Origin: Kordiimonas sp.
GTDB lineage: Bacteria; Pseudomonadota; Alphaproteobacteria; Sphingomonadales; Emcibacteraceae
Direction of reading: 5' to 3'
Length of the DNA stretch: 64,000 nucleotides
NCBI GenBank assembly: GCA_002700365.1
Contig: PADB01000012.1
Location: forward strand, 372,001 to 436,000
Part shown: positions 28,763-38,670 of the stretch, in pieces
How positions within the stretch are numbered: the first letter of the stretch is position 1
How the letters are laid out: each line of letters opens with the position of its first letter
Program-made: the position numbers and the translations under genes
The notes under the pieces: generated by a model
What the model was told of the DNA's origin: nothing
Seen by the model: the letters and a program-made list of their open reading frames with translations, nothing else
The model's database searches: none

Positions 28763-29404
28763 TTAACTCCCGCTTTTTTTCAAAAATTCATCTAGCTGCT
28801 GGCGCACATCATCGCTGTAACCTGAACCGTCATTATCACCTTTTTCATCTGGCAAATTACGCTGCAGTTTTTCCAGAAGCTGATAATTGTCACGGGTATC
28901 GCCGGCACGTTCTGCAATAGATTCCGGCATCGCTGCAAGAAGGATACTGGTTCCATACTCAGCCAGAGGTCTGGACTTCGCTTCCATAACCCAGTCCGGC
29001 ATATCATCCCGTCCTATAACCCAAATCATAAGCAGGTACCCCAAACATACAATCAGTGCTCCCCGCAACAAGCCAAACAAAACCCCCAATGCACGGTCCA
29101 GCGCACCAATATTACTATTTTTAATGCTCGAACCAATAAGACCCGCACCATAACGAAGAGTCATAAGACTAAGAAGGCCTAGACCCGCAATGGCAATCAA
29201 GTCTGCAATAAAATCTGGCTCGATATACTTGCGGGCATAAGGTTCCACGTAGGGCAACCCATGCATCGTCACTAAAGCTGCCCCCGCCCATGAAGCCAGA
29301 CTAAGTACCTCTGTTGTAAAGCCACGGCTTAAAGACAGTAATCCGGATAAGCCCAGTGCAATCAGCACCATAATATCAAAAGGGTTCAATGTCACATCAG
29401 ACAT
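28763..29404 (-). CDS. cvpA: CvpA family membrane protein
   Basis: The 213-aa protein has four hydrophobic segments (about 10-30, 35-55, 65-90 and 105-130) and a charged C-terminal tail, matching CvpA, an inner-membrane protein needed for colicin V secretion in E. coli and for envelope stress tolerance. A conserved GALDRALGVLFGLLRG-like segment is present. It sits between radA and purF, the same linkage with purF as in enterobacteria. Confidence 0.92.
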   Translation of the reverse strand: MSDVTLNPFDIMVLIALGLSGLLSLSRGFTTEVLSLASWAGAALVTMHGLPYVEPYARKYIEPDFIADLIAIAGLGLLSLMTLRYGAGLIGSSIKNSNIGALDRALGVLFGLLRGALIVCLGYLLMIWVIGRDDMPDWVMEAKSRPLAEYGTSILLAAMPESIAERAGDTRDNYQLLEKLQRNLPDEKGDNDGSGYSDDVRQQLDEFLKKSGS

Positions 29405-29441
29405 ATATGGTCACTTTCTATTATCTGTATCTGGCTATTAT

Positions 29442-30824
29442 CTATACCTGAATGACTGGCTCCGGAGAAATCAGGTCTACCAGGTCTTGCACATGACTAA
29501 CTGCAGAAATCTTGGTGCCATCAAAGCGCAACTTAGTATTATCCGGCATAATCGCCGCCTGAAAACCCAGCTTTGAGGCTTCTTTAATACGTGATTCAGC
29601 CTGAGAAACAGGTCGCACTTCACCCGACAGACTGACCTCGCCAAAAAATATTGTCTCCGCTGGCAATGGTTCTCCTGTCAAAGAAGACACCAAGGCCGCT
29701 ACCACGGCCAAATCTGCGGCGGGCTCGCTAATCCGTAGTCCCCCGGCAACATTAAGATAAATATCCAGCCCCCCAAGGCCCAGACCACAACGTGCATCCA
29801 ACACTGCCAAGATCATTGCCAAACGGCCGCTGTCCCAGCCCACAACGGCTCTGCGTGGTGTCGCGAGGGACGATGGTGCCACTAATGCCTGTATTTCCAC
29901 TAATACAGGCCGCGATCCCTCCATGCCTGCAAACACGGCGGAACCACTCACGTCTTTATTACGGTTGCTTAAAAAAAGAGCGGACGGGTTATGCACCTCA
30001 CGTAGGCCACTATCACCCATTTCAAAAACACCAATTTCATCCGTGCCGCCAAACCGGTTTTTTACTGCACGCAGTATTCTAAATTGGTGTCCTCGCTCCC
30101 CCTCAAAATACAGGACTGTATCAACCATATGTTCCAAAACGCGTGGCCCTGCTATCTGCCCGTCTTTGGTCACATGCCCCACAATCAAAACACAGATATT
30201 CTTCTTCTTTGCAAAACGAATTAATTCCTGTGCGCAGCTCCTGACTTGGCCTACAGTCCCGGGAGCCGAATCCAGTGTGTCCGCAAACATCGTTTGTATT
30301 GAATCTATAACGGCTATCTGTGGAGCGGCATCTTCCAGGGTGGATAGAATATCCCTTAGGCTCGTTTCTGCCCCCAACATAACGGGGCTTTCCGCCAAGC
30401 CCAGACGCTGCGCCCGCATGCGGACCTGCGCAATAGCTTCTTCTCCAGAAATATAAACACATTTTGTGCCGCTTGAAGACAGACGGGCAACGGCTTGCAA
30501 CAGAATTGTGGACTTACCAATACCCGGATCGCCACCAATTAATATTGCAGACCCCGCAACCAATCCCCCACCACAGACACGATCGAATTCAGCAATCCCT
30601 GATAATAAACGGGGAGGGGGTGTTTCCTCACCATTTAACGCATGAAGAGAAACAATACGGCCTTTCTTGACGCCACTACGTGCCCCCAGGCCACCGGGAA
30701 CATTTTCCGTTGCCACGTCTTCAATGATGGAGTTCCATTCGCCGCAGCCCTCACATTGCCCCAGCCAGCGCGGATAAACAGAGCCACAACTCTGGCACAC
30801 AAATTGTTTTTTTATCCGTGCCAC
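29442..30824 (-). CDS. radA: DNA repair protein RadA
   Basis: RadA/Sms promotes branch migration in recombination. The 460-aa protein has an N-terminal zinc finger (CQSCG then CEGCG), a RecA-like ATPase with Walker A GGDPGIGKST, the RadA-specific KNRFG motif, and a Lon-protease-like C-terminal domain around GGLDIYLNVAGG. The start is GTG (MARIKKQF) with GAGGG five bases upstream. It lies 24 bp after mlaF. Confidence 0.97.
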   Translation of the reverse strand: MARIKKQFVCQSCGSVYPRWLGQCEGCGEWNSIIEDVATENVPGGLGARSGVKKGRIVSLHALNGEETPPPRLLSGIAEFDRVCGGGLVAGSAILIGGDPGIGKSTILLQAVARLSSSGTKCVYISGEEAIAQVRMRAQRLGLAESPVMLGAETSLRDILSTLEDAAPQIAVIDSIQTMFADTLDSAPGTVGQVRSCAQELIRFAKKKNICVLIVGHVTKDGQIAGPRVLEHMVDTVLYFEGERGHQFRILRAVKNRFGGTDEIGVFEMGDSGLREVHNPSALFLSNRNKDVSGSAVFAGMEGSRPVLVEIQALVAPSSLATPRRAVVGWDSGRLAMILAVLDARCGLGLGGLDIYLNVAGGLRISEPAADLAVVAALVSSLTGEPLPAETIFFGEVSLSGEVRPVSQAESRIKEASKLGFQAAIMPDNTKLRFDGTKISAVSHVQDLVDLISPEPVIQV

Positions 30825-30848
30825 ATGTACCCTCGCGTCAAATACATT

Positions 30849-31625
30849 CTATGCTTTCAGCAGTTCCATATGAATAGGGCCTTCCGCACGGCCATTAATA
30901 AACTGATCCACAAATTCATTATCGCTTTGATCAATTTCATCACACGGCCCAGACCAGATAATCTTTCCTTTATATAACATCGCAACGCGGTCCGCGATTT
31001 TACGAACACTGGCCATATCATGCGTAATAGAAAGGGCCGTTGCCCCTACTTCTTTGACACATTCGACAATAAGATCATTAATGACATCCGCCATAATAGG
31101 ATCTAACCCTGTCGTTGGTTCATCGAAGAAAATAATTTCCGGCTTATTCGCAATAGCCCGGGCAAGGCCGACGCGTTTTTGCATGCCTCCCGACAGCTCC
31201 GAAGGATTAAGCCCTGCCACATCTGCCTCTAGACCCACCCGTCGTAGTGTCTCAATAGCAACAGACTTGGCCTCAGACCTCTTGACCTTTTTTTGCGCCA
31301 ATAGGCCAAACGTCACGTTTTCCCATACTGGCAAACTATCAAACAGGGCCGCCCCCTGAAATAGCATGCCAAATTTCTTGAGAATTTCTTTACGATCTTG
31401 GCGGTTCATACCGATAATATTTTCACCATCAATTTCGATGCTACCGCGTTCCGGCACCAAAATTCCCAGAATACATTTTAGCAACACCGACTTTCCAGTT
31501 CCCGATCCACCAATGATCACCATGGATTCACCGGCCTTCACGTCAAGGTCGACCCCATTCAGAACCACCTTAGATCCGAATTGCTTATGTAGATCACGTA
31601 TGCGTATTACCGGTGTTTCCGTCAT
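30849..31625 (-). CDS. mlaF: Phospholipid transport ABC ATPase MlaF
   Basis: MlaF powers the Mla lipid transporter that keeps outer-membrane lipid asymmetry. The 258-aa ATPase has Walker A GGSGTGKSVL, the signature LSGGMQKRVGLARA and Walker B IIFFDEPTTGLDP. Its ATG overlaps the mlaE stop by 4 bp (ATGA), implying translational coupling. No mlaD-type substrate-binding gene follows in this run; it must be elsewhere or replaced. Confidence 0.93.
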   Translation of the reverse strand: MTETPVIRIRDLHKQFGSKVVLNGVDLDVKAGESMVIIGGSGTGKSVLLKCILGILVPERGSIEIDGENIIGMNRQDRKEILKKFGMLFQGAALFDSLPVWENVTFGLLAQKKVKRSEAKSVAIETLRRVGLEADVAGLNPSELSGGMQKRVGLARAIANKPEIIFFDEPTTGLDPIMADVINDLIVECVKEVGATALSITHDMASVRKIADRVAMLYKGKIIWSGPCDEIDQSDNEFVDQFINGRAEGPIHMELLKA

Positions 31626-32395
31626 GATGAAAAGAACATTTCCGTAATAAAGTAATCAGACAGCAAGATAAGAATACAGGCAGAAACAACAGCATTTGTT
31701 GTTGCAACGCCGACACCTTGCGCACCACCTTTACTGTTATAGCCATGATAGCAGCCCATCAGGGATAAGATGAAACCAAACACTGCAGCTTTCGTCAAAC
31801 TTGCTATCACATCTATTTTTTCAAGGAATTCAACGGTTTTTTCCACATAAATTCCTGGATTAAAGCCCAATTTATCAGTGGCAATAACAAAGCCCCCGAA
31901 AACACCTATGGTATCCGCAACAATCACGAGAAACGGCATCATGATTGTTGTTGCAACGATGCGGGGGGTGACAAGATACTTAAATGGATCCGTTGACAGT
32001 GTTACCAAAGCATCTATTTGTTCTGTAACGCGCATAGTCCCCAGTTCCGCCGCCATCGCAGCACTCACACGACCTGCGACAATCAATCCGGCCAGCACCG
32101 GCCCCAATTCACGCACCATCCCAATTACGACAATGGTTGGCAGAACGCTTTCAGCATTAAAACGTGATCCACCCACATAAATATTCAACGCAAGAGCGGC
32201 GCCTGTAAACAGCGCGGTCAGCCCCACGACTGGCAATGAATAATAGCCGATCGCCAACATTTGCTTGCCTAAATCGCGGAAATAAAACGGTGGCGAGAAA
32301 ATCCCGATGATCGCATGGGCAGTAAACAACCCCAAGCGCCCAGCAGCCGCAAGAAATTGCAATGTTACACGCCCAATAATGCCTAAAAAATTCAT
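31622..32395 (-). CDS. mlaE: Phospholipid transport permease MlaE
   Basis: The permease partner of MlaF has the MlaE family features: an N-terminal amphipathic segment, five to six hydrophobic helices, and the conserved LGPVLAGLIVAGRVSAAMAAELGTMRVTEQIDAL-type block. I start at ATG 32395 (MNFLGIIGRV), giving 257 aa as in the family; a longer frame to 32488 would begin with TTG inside alr. It is co-directional with mlaF and lies downstream of alr. Confidence 0.92.
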   Translation of the reverse strand: MNFLGIIGRVTLQFLAAAGRLGLFTAHAIIGIFSPPFYFRDLGKQMLAIGYYSLPVVGLTALFTGAALALNIYVGGSRFNAESVLPTIVVIGMVRELGPVLAGLIVAGRVSAAMAAELGTMRVTEQIDALVTLSTDPFKYLVTPRIVATTIMMPFLVIVADTIGVFGGFVIATDKLGFNPGIYVEKTVEFLEKIDVIASLTKAAVFGFILSLMGCYHGYNSKGGAQGVGVATTNAVVSACILILLSDYFITEMFFSS

Positions 32396-32453
32396 ATGTT
32401 CGAACGCTCTGTTAACAGGAAGCCCTAGTAGCAACCCAACTTTCCAAACGGTT

Positions 32454-33575
32454 TTATGATTTATAACTGCGTTTATAACGCTTTCCAAGTAAAGTTAAAA
32501 TTTCATATTGGCTGATATGACCGCGTCTACTTGCGGCAAGTAACGTTTCATGTGGCCCGAAAAGCTCAATATCATCACCCACATTAATGTCCCTGTCAGG
32601 TACCGCCGTAACGTCAACTGCTAATAAATCCATAGACACTTTACCAAGAACCGAAAGTTGTTGGCCTTTGAAATAGACTTGCCCACACCCGTTAAAGCAC
32701 TGCAGATAACCATCTGCGTATCCAACGTTTACTGTCGCTATACGCGCGGGATCTCTGAACGTATGCGTTGCCCCATAGCCAACCGAACTCCCCGCATCAA
32801 CTTCGCGCAATTGCAAGACCTTGCCCTGAGCGGTGAAGACGTTTTCAAAGGGAGATATCGGCGGGCAGGGGGCTCCACCATACAAGGCCAGCCCGGGGCG
32901 GACCATATCAAAATGGTATTCTTCACCTAAAAGAACACCCGCTGAGTTCGCCAGACTCTTGGGAATGCCTGGGAATGCTGTTGAAATCGCCTTAAATTTT
33001 TCCAGCTGTGATTTATTATAAGGGTGCTCAGGTTGATCGGCACAGGCCAGATGGCTCATTAGCAGAGACAACCGTATCGTATTCATGAGATTTTTATCAG
33101 CCAGAAGTCTATCTGTTTCAACGCCAGATAACCCCAGCCTATTCATACCTGTATCAATATGCAATGCGGCCAATGCACCACTATCACCCGTGATATCCCC
33201 AAGCCAACATTCTATTTGTGGGAGACTATTTAAAACCGGCCGTAATTGATATTTCAGATATTGTGCTGCCTGTCCGGAAAAATAACCGTTAAGAACATAA
33301 ACATCGGCGTCTAAAGCCACTATTGACCGCAAGCTTACGGCCTCTGTCAAACTCGCGACAAAAAATGTACGAATACCATCCTTATACAAGGCTTGGCTTA
33401 TTTCTTTCAGCCCCAGTCCATATGCATCAGCCTTAACCATTGCCGCACACTCTGAGTGTGGTGCCAAACGGCGAATATGCCGGCTATTTTCGATAACCGC
33501 GCCTAAATTTACCGATAATGTTGTATGTAAATCTGGGACAGCCCCGTCACCATACGATTGCGAAACTACTTCCAT
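32454..33575 (-). CDS. alr: Alanine racemase
   Basis: Alr interconverts L- and D-alanine for peptidoglycan. The PLP lysine is in AAMVKADAYGLGL, and the C-terminal tyrosine is in SVGYGATHTF. The tail follows the alanine racemase C-terminal pattern (LGKVSMDLLAVDVT, GDDIELFG). I start at ATG 33575 because it follows the dnaB stop and gives about 373 aa; in-frame starts inside dnaB are also possible. The gene is directly downstream of dnaB, as in many proteobacteria. Confidence 0.93.
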   Translation of the reverse strand: MEVVSQSYGDGAVPDLHTTLSVNLGAVIENSRHIRRLAPHSECAAMVKADAYGLGLKEISQALYKDGIRTFFVASLTEAVSLRSIVALDADVYVLNGYFSGQAAQYLKYQLRPVLNSLPQIECWLGDITGDSGALAALHIDTGMNRLGLSGVETDRLLADKNLMNTIRLSLLMSHLACADQPEHPYNKSQLEKFKAISTAFPGIPKSLANSAGVLLGEEYHFDMVRPGLALYGGAPCPPISPFENVFTAQGKVLQLREVDAGSSVGYGATHTFRDPARIATVNVGYADGYLQCFNGCGQVYFKGQQLSVLGKVSMDLLAVDVTAVPDRDINVGDDIELFGPHETLLAASRRGHISQYEILTLLGKRYKRSYKS

Positions 33576-33585
33576 TCGTTGGGAA

Positions 33586-35124
33586 CTACCCTTCAGGGAT
33601 ACTATGATGTTCATCCAGATCAGAAAAGCGTGTTGTCGTCCGCTCAAAATGCAGCCTCACAGTCCCTGTGGGGCCATGACGTTGTTTTCCGATAATAAAT
33701 TCTGCCAGGCCGTGTAATTCCTCGCCTTTAACCTGCCATTGCTCATGCTCTTCAGTACCCATGGTCGGCTCTTTCATCTGGTGATAGTATTCAGGCCTAT
33801 AAACAAATGAAACCATATCGGCATCCTGCTCGATGGAGCCAGATTCACGCAAATCAGAAAGTTGCGGCCGCTTATCTTCACGCTGCTCTACAGATCGGCT
33901 CAACTGAGACAGGGCTATTACGGGAATATCCAATTCCTTGGCAAGACCTTTCAATCCACGGGTAATTTCTGAAATTTCTTGCACCCGATTTTCCGGTCCT
34001 CGTCCGCCACTCCCCACGCCACGCAGCAATTGTAAATAATCAACCACGACCAGCCCTAAACCATGTTGGCGCTGCAAACGACGCGCACGCGTGCGCAGGG
34101 AGCCAATACTTAACTGTGCCGTATCATCAATAAAGAGGGGCAGCTCTTCTAATTCCTGCGCCACACGGGACAACCTATTAAATTGTTCCTGGTTTAATTT
34201 ACCGCGACGCAGGTCTTCAGACGGGATCGAGGCCTGTTCTGCAAGAATACGCGTAGCTAACTGGTCTGCGGACATTTCCAGAGAGAAAAAACCCACCACA
34301 GCACCGCGATTATCGCGTCCAACAAGACCAGCATCAGTGTCTTGCCGGAAAAGGCGTGCCGTATTAAAGGCAATATTTGTGGCAAGTGCTGTTTTACCCA
34401 TCGCAGGGCGGCCCGCAAGAATAATTAAATCCGACTTGTGTAACCCGCCAATTTTTTCATCAATGCTTATAAAGCCGCTAGAGGCACCGGAAATCTTTCC
34501 GTCTCTCTTATAAGCGGCCTCAATCATCTGTACAGCATCGGTTGTCGCACGTAGAAACGTCTTAAACCCACCTTCACTTTGGCCTCTTTCCGCCAATGAG
34601 AACAAATGCTGCTCGGCCTGTTCAATCTGGTCTGTCGCCAAAGATTCCACTTTTGCTTCATAAGCGCGATTGACCATATCGCCGCCAATCTGAATCAATT
34701 CACGCCGCAGAGCCAGATCATAAATATTCTGGCCATAGTTTTCTGCATTAATCACGGTAACAGCAGATGCCGCCAATCGGGCCAGATATTGTCCGCCCCC
34801 GATATCTTCCAGTACTTTTTCTTTATCAAAAAATGGCTTTAACGTGATTGGTGTCGCTATTTGGCCCCGTTCAATAAGCGTGACAATCGCTTGGTAGATA
34901 CGGCCATGTACAGTTTCAAAAAAATGTTCGGGATGTAGAAAGTCCTGAACTCGCCCTGCGGCCTCATTATTCACAAGTATTGCCCCCAATAGGGCCTGTT
35001 CCGCCTCTATATTATGGGGCATTTCCCGATAAGTAATAACTTTACCGTCAGCATCACGTGGTAACGTGGCATCATCTTCCGGGGTTTCTATGTTTTGATT
35101 ATCAGGAAAATAATCTTCCATCAT
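33586..35124 (-). CDS. dnaB: Replicative DNA helicase DnaB
   Basis: DnaB unwinds the replication fork as a hexamer. The N-terminal DnaB domain (PHNIEAEQALLGAILVNN) is followed by the RecA-like ATPase with Walker A AGRPAMGKTALA, the VVDYLQLL Walker B region and the IALSQLSRSVEQR block. A frame upstream reaches 35151, but AAGG just before the two ATGs at 35124/35121 favours a start there; the choice is not certain. It lies behind a terminator after rplI and overlaps or abuts alr. Confidence 0.95.
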   Translation of the reverse strand: MMEDYFPDNQNIETPEDDATLPRDADGKVITYREMPHNIEAEQALLGAILVNNEAAGRVQDFLHPEHFFETVHGRIYQAIVTLIERGQIATPITLKPFFDKEKVLEDIGGGQYLARLAASAVTVINAENYGQNIYDLALRRELIQIGGDMVNRAYEAKVESLATDQIEQAEQHLFSLAERGQSEGGFKTFLRATTDAVQMIEAAYKRDGKISGASSGFISIDEKIGGLHKSDLIILAGRPAMGKTALATNIAFNTARLFRQDTDAGLVGRDNRGAVVGFFSLEMSADQLATRILAEQASIPSEDLRRGKLNQEQFNRLSRVAQELEELPLFIDDTAQLSIGSLRTRARRLQRQHGLGLVVVDYLQLLRGVGSGGRGPENRVQEISEITRGLKGLAKELDIPVIALSQLSRSVEQREDKRPQLSDLRESGSIEQDADMVSFVYRPEYYHQMKEPTMGTEEHEQWQVKGEELHGLAEFIIGKQRHGPTGTVRLHFERTTTRFSDLDEHHSIPEG

Positions 35125-35163
35125 GTGCCTTACGTCATTCTTTTGACCCATAGGTCTAGCACA

Positions 35164-35193
35164 AAAAAGGGCAGCCTAAAAGCCGCCCTTTTT
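35164..35193 (-). terminator. Terminator after rplI
   Basis: A hairpin (AAAAAGGGCAGC / GCCGCCCTTTTT on the plus strand, one internal mismatch) with A and T runs on both sides lies 23 bp after the rplI stop, reading minus. It separates the ribosomal protein operon from dnaB. Confidence 0.75.
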
Positions 35194-35215
35194 GAATATT
35201 CTGACACAGTGAAAC

Positions 35216-35815
35216 TTAGACTGTTTCGATATCCGCATCTTCTTCTGCTACAACCTCTTCCGCATCATCGTTTTCCAACAATTCCTCTGGGGCTGTCTCG
35301 AAGAAATCCTCCACAGAAGGAGCTTCTTCTTCGGCAATCACATTACCATTGGCCTGATGCTCAGCTTCTTCGTTTGATCGTGCAATATTGGCAACGATTG
35401 AAACTTCTACTTCAGGATGCAAGCGGATCACAACATCATGCAGACCAACCGTTTTAATGGCACGGTCCAATACGACTTGCTGGCGGTCAACCTTTACACC
35501 ATCCGCAGCAAGAGTTTCGGCAACATCACGTGCAGATACGGAACCGAAAAGCTGTCCTGATTCACCCGCCTGGCGTAGCAGAATAACTTTGCGACCTTCA
35601 ACATTCGCCGCAGCGGCTTCCGCCTCTGCTTTACGCTCTAGGTTGTTGGCTTCAATTTCTTTACGCTGGTTTTCGAAAAAAGCAAGATTTGCCTTTGTCG
35701 CACGCATTGCTTTTTTCTGCGGGAGCAAAAAGTTACGGGCAAAGCCATCCTTGACATTAACCACGTCACCCATTTGCCCTAACTTAGCAATACGTTCAAG
35801 AAGAATGATTTCCAT
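35216..35815 (-). CDS. rplI: Large ribosomal subunit protein L9
   Basis: L9 binds 23S rRNA near the base of the L1 stalk. The 199-aa protein begins [32 protein letters not shown]-like sequence, which contains the L9 signature, followed by the connecting helix and C-terminal domain. An acidic tail of about 40 residues rich in Glu, Asp and Val extends the C-terminus, as in many alphaproteobacterial L9s. It is 11 bp after rpsR in an rpsF-rpsR-rplI operon. Confidence 0.98.
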   Translation of the reverse strand: MEIILLERIAKLGQMGDVVNVKDGFARNFLLPQKKAMRATKANLAFFENQRKEIEANNLERKAEAEAAAANVEGRKVILLRQAGESGQLFGSVSARDVAETLAADGVKVDRQQVVLDRAIKTVGLHDVVIRLHPEVEVSIVANIARSNEEAEHQANGNVIAEEEAPSVEDFFETAPEELLENDDAEEVVAEEDADIETV

Positions 35816-35826
35816 AGCCTGTCTCC

Positions 35827-36084
35827 CTATTGAACAACATAAGGCAGCAATGCCAACTGACGGGCACGCTTGATGGCTTTTGCCAGCTCACGCTGTTTCT
35901 TGGCAGAAACGGCTGTGATACGGCTAGGAACGATTTTGCCACGCTCTGAAATGTAGCGTGATAAAGTCCGCACATCTTTATAGTCAATTGCCGGCGCATT
36001 CGGACCGGAAAAAGGACATGTTTTACGACGACGGAAAAAGGGACGGCGACCTGCGCCTGGTTTAGCACCTTGAGTTTGTGACAT
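35827..36084 (-). CDS. rpsR: Small ribosomal subunit protein S18
   Basis: S18 forms a heterodimer with S6 on the 16S rRNA platform. The 85-aa protein has the basic N-terminal arm ([16 protein letters not shown]) and the S18 core [19 protein letters not shown] followed by [27 protein letters not shown]. It lies between rpsF (12 bp) and rplI (11 bp). Confidence 0.98.
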   Translation of the reverse strand: MSQTQGAKPGAGRRPFFRRRKTCPFSGPNAPAIDYKDVRTLSRYISERGKIVPSRITAVSAKKQRELAKAIKRARQLALLPYVVQ

Positions 36085-36096
36085 TCTCTTGACCTC

Positions 36097-36486
36097 TTAA
36101 TCTCTGCGTGGACGACGCTCACCGCCGCGATCATTACGTTCGCCGCGTTCACCGCGCTCATTACCCCGGCTTTGCATCACTACCGAAGGACCTTCGATAT
36201 GTTCATCAACTTTGATGCTCATGAAGCGGATTACGTCTTCATTAAGACGCTCATTACGCTCCAATTCCGCCAACGCTGCTGGCGGCACATCCAGATTCAA
36301 TAGAACATAGTGACCTTTGCGGTTTTTATTGATGCGATAAGCCAGGTTACGCAGACCCCAGTATTCGTTACTGGCAACAGAACCACCGTTCTTTTCAACG
36401 ATTTCTGTAAATTCTTTGGTCATTGCTTCGACCTGCTGAGGCTGAATGTCCTGCCTCGCGATATAGACATGCTCATACAATGGCAT
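36097..36486 (-). CDS. rpsF: Small ribosomal subunit protein S6
   Basis: S6 pairs with S18. The 129-aa protein ([13 protein letters not shown]) has the ferredoxin-like S6 core, with [21 protein letters not shown], and a C-terminal Arg/Gly-rich tail ([17 protein letters not shown]). I start at ATG 36486 with AGGAG ten bases upstream; a GTG two codons earlier is also near the site. Its leader carries a possible regulatory RNA structure. Confidence 0.97.
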   Translation of the reverse strand: MPLYEHVYIARQDIQPQQVEAMTKEFTEIVEKNGGSVASNEYWGLRNLAYRINKNRKGHYVLLNLDVPPAALAELERNERLNEDVIRFMSIKVDEHIEGPSVVMQSRGNERGERGERNDRGGERRPRRD

Positions 36487-36875
36487 TTGCACGTTACTCC
36501 TAAAGTAATGTTAGTGCGATTTCCATTTAGGGTTCGGACGCCATGACCTGATCTTGCCAGGCGCCTGATACATGAGCCGCATCAGGACCCCTATATGAAA
36601 AGTTTCTCTGTTAGAAGGGGCGCAATATACATGAAACCCCTTACTGTGCAAGACTAAAACGCCTGAATAAGCCTTGCATCCCAGCTTTTTTTATATTCCC
36701 ACTACAAAAACAAATTCGTATTGAATAAATTAGGGCAATACTCTTGATATTTTTGCAAATGGGGTGTCACTGTATTAAAGGCTTTGACAGCCTGTTATGA
36801 AACGCAATACTGACCAACAAAGCTAGCAAAACAAAAAAGACATTACTCTCAACTCTATAAGAGGATTGCAATAAT
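36487..36875. other. 389-bp divergent intergenic region between rpsF and fabD
   Basis: The left part holds the structured rpsF leader (separate entry). The right part is AT-rich. A TTGACA at 36784-36789 followed 17 bp later by a poor -10 (ATACTG) is a weak fabD promoter candidate. I see no gene and no tRNA. Confidence 0.6.
36529..36592 (-). promoter_or_regulatory. Structured 5' leader of rpsF, candidate S6:S18 autoregulatory RNA
   Basis: On the minus strand the leader can fold as an outer helix (AGGGGT with ACCCT, one bulge) enclosing two hairpins: CCTGAT/ATCAGG around an 11-nt loop, and CGCC/GGCG (or an alternative CCTG/CAGG). It lies 43 nt before the rpsF start. Many bacteria have an rpsF leader bound by the S6:S18 complex; whether this one belongs to that family needs a covariance search. 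Confidence 0.4.
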
Positions 36876-37820
36876 ATGAGCCGTGCATTTACATTTCCCG
36901 GCCAGGGGAGTCAGGCCATTGGTATGGGCAAAACACTCGCAGAGAACATACCTACCGCCGCAGACATTTTTTCACAGGTTGACGATGCCTTAAACCATAA
37001 CCTCAGCAAAATTATGTTCGAGGGACCAGAAGACCAGCTAACACTTACTGAAAATGCACAACCTGCGTTAATGGCCGTAAGCATGGCGATAATGGCTGTA
37101 TTAGAAAAAGATTTTGGTGTTCAGATAGATAATATCGCACAGTATGTAGCCGGACATTCTCTGGGCGAATATTCCGCACTTGCGGCGGCAGGGGCTCTTA
37201 GTCTTGAAGATACAGCCCGCTTACTTCGCCTGCGTGGACAGGCAATGCAACGCGCCGTACCCGTGGGGGAAGGAGCTATGGCGGCCATTCTTGGGCTTGA
37301 TTTTGCAGATGCTGAAAGTGTAGCTGAAGAAGCTGGACAAGGCGAAGTCTGCACAGCCGCCAATGACAACGCTGATGGTCAGGTGGTACTTAGCGGTCAT
37401 AAAGCCGCGGTAGAACGGGCCATTGAATTGGCGAAAAAAAAGGGCGCAAAGCGTGGGGTTCTGCTGCCTGTAAGCGCACCTTTCCACTGCCCTTTGATGC
37501 AACCGGCTGCAGATGAAATGAAGGCTGCCTTGTCTGAAACCAATATTCAGAAACCCATCATTCCGGTCATCGCCAATGTCACAGCACAACCTGAAACTGA
37601 CCCGGACCGCATTCGCGATTTATTGGTCGAACAAGTTACCGGACGTGTTCGCTGGCGGGAAACCGTGACCAACATGGCTGGACTCGGGGTCACGACACTT
37701 GTCGAGGCTGGATCTGGAAAAGTCCTGACTGGTCTTGTGCGTCGTATTGATCGCTCTCTTAGCGGCATATCTTTGCAATCTCTGGAAGATATCGAAAATT
37801 TTGCCAAATCTCTTTCTTAA
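36876..37820 (+). CDS. fabD: Malonyl-CoA:ACP transacylase
   Basis: FabD loads malonyl groups onto acyl carrier protein. The 314-aa protein has the GQGSQ motif near the N-terminus, the nucleophilic serine in GHSLGEYSALAAAG and the catalytic His in SAPFHCPLM. The start is preceded by AGAGGA. It is the first gene of the fabD-fabG-acpP-fabF-mltG run and is divergent from rpsF. Confidence 0.97.
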   Translation: MSRAFTFPGQGSQAIGMGKTLAENIPTAADIFSQVDDALNHNLSKIMFEGPEDQLTLTENAQPALMAVSMAIMAVLEKDFGVQIDNIAQYVAGHSLGEYSALAAAGALSLEDTARLLRLRGQAMQRAVPVGEGAMAAILGLDFADAESVAEEAGQGEVCTAANDNADGQVVLSGHKAAVERAIELAKKKGAKRGVLLPVSAPFHCPLMQPAADEMKAALSETNIQKPIIPVIANVTAQPETDPDRIRDLLVEQVTGRVRWRETVTNMAGLGVTTLVEAGSGKVLTGLVRRIDRSLSGISLQSLEDIENFAKSLS

Positions 37821-37932
37821 ATGAAAGGCGAACACTAAATCATCGCCCCAAGATCGCCGCCCAAGAATTTTTGAGGGTAATAGACGCCCGTAGAACGGGG
37901 TCACTCAATAAAGATATTATAAGGAACCAAAC

Positions 37933-38670
37933 ATGTTTGATCTCACAGGCAAAAACGCTTTGATAACTGGCGCCTCTGGTGGCATTGGCGCAGCCATTGC
38001 CACGGCCTTGCATAATCGCGGGGCAACTGTTGCCCTATCCGGTACGCGCACAGAACCTTTGGAAGCCTTGGCCGCCACACTAGGGGAGCGCGCTATCGTC
38101 TTGCCCTGCAATCTTTCTGATATGGATGCTGTTGCGGCCTTACCAAAGGCAGCAGAAGAAGCTCTGGGTACAGTAGACATTCTCGTTAATAATGCCGGTC
38201 TCACCCGCGACAATCTGGCAATGCGCCTCAAAGATGACGATTGGGATATTGTCATGGATGTCAACCTCAAGGCCGCCTTTAAACTTACACAAGGTCTCAT
38301 GCGCGGTATGATGAAGCGGCGGTGGGGTCGAATCATAAATATTACCTCTGTCGTTGGCATTACGGGCAATCCAGGCCAGGCCAATTATTGCGCCTCCAAA
38401 GCAGGCATGATCGGCATGAGCAAGTCTTTGGCACAGGAAGTTGCCACACGCGGCATCACTGTAAATTGCGTTGCCCCGGGCTTTATTGAAACCCCTATGA
38501 CACAAGCCCTGGACGAAAAACAACGTGAACGCATTTTAGTCAATGTGCCCGCTGGTCGTTTAGGGAGTGGTGAAGACATCGCCAATAGCGTATTATATTT
38601 AGCGAGCGATGAAGCAGGCTATGTCACCGGGCAAACGCTGCATATTAACGGTGGGATGGCAATGATCTAA
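37933..38670 (+). CDS. fabG: 3-oxoacyl-ACP reductase FabG
   Basis: FabG reduces 3-ketoacyl-ACP with NADPH. The 245-aa SDR has TGASGGIGAAIA, NNAGLTRDNLAMR, the catalytic Ser in INITSVVG, Y-x3-K in NYCASKAGM and the FabG C-terminus GYVTGQTLHINGGMAM. The start has AAGGA seven bases upstream. The context in the fab cluster supports the specific assignment over other SDRs. Confidence 0.97.
   Translation: MFDLTGKNALITGASGGIGAAIATALHNRGATVALSGTRTEPLEALAATLGERAIVLPCNLSDMDAVAALPKAAEEALGTVDILVNNAGLTRDNLAMRLKDDDWDIVMDVNLKAAFKLTQGLMRGMMKRRWGRIINITSVVGITGNPGQANYCASKAGMIGMSKSLAQEVATRGITVNCVAPGFIETPMTQALDEKQRERILVNVPAGRLGSGEDIANSVLYLASDEAGYVTGQTLHINGGMAMI

Noticed and set aside
28660-28920. Plus-strand open frame over the purF-cvpA junction
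   Set aside because: It overlaps cvpA antisense and has a composition unlike the real genes.
36784-36812. sigma-70 promoter for fabD
   Set aside because: The TTGACA is perfect but the matching -10 is poor, so I mention it only as a weak candidate within the intergenic entry.
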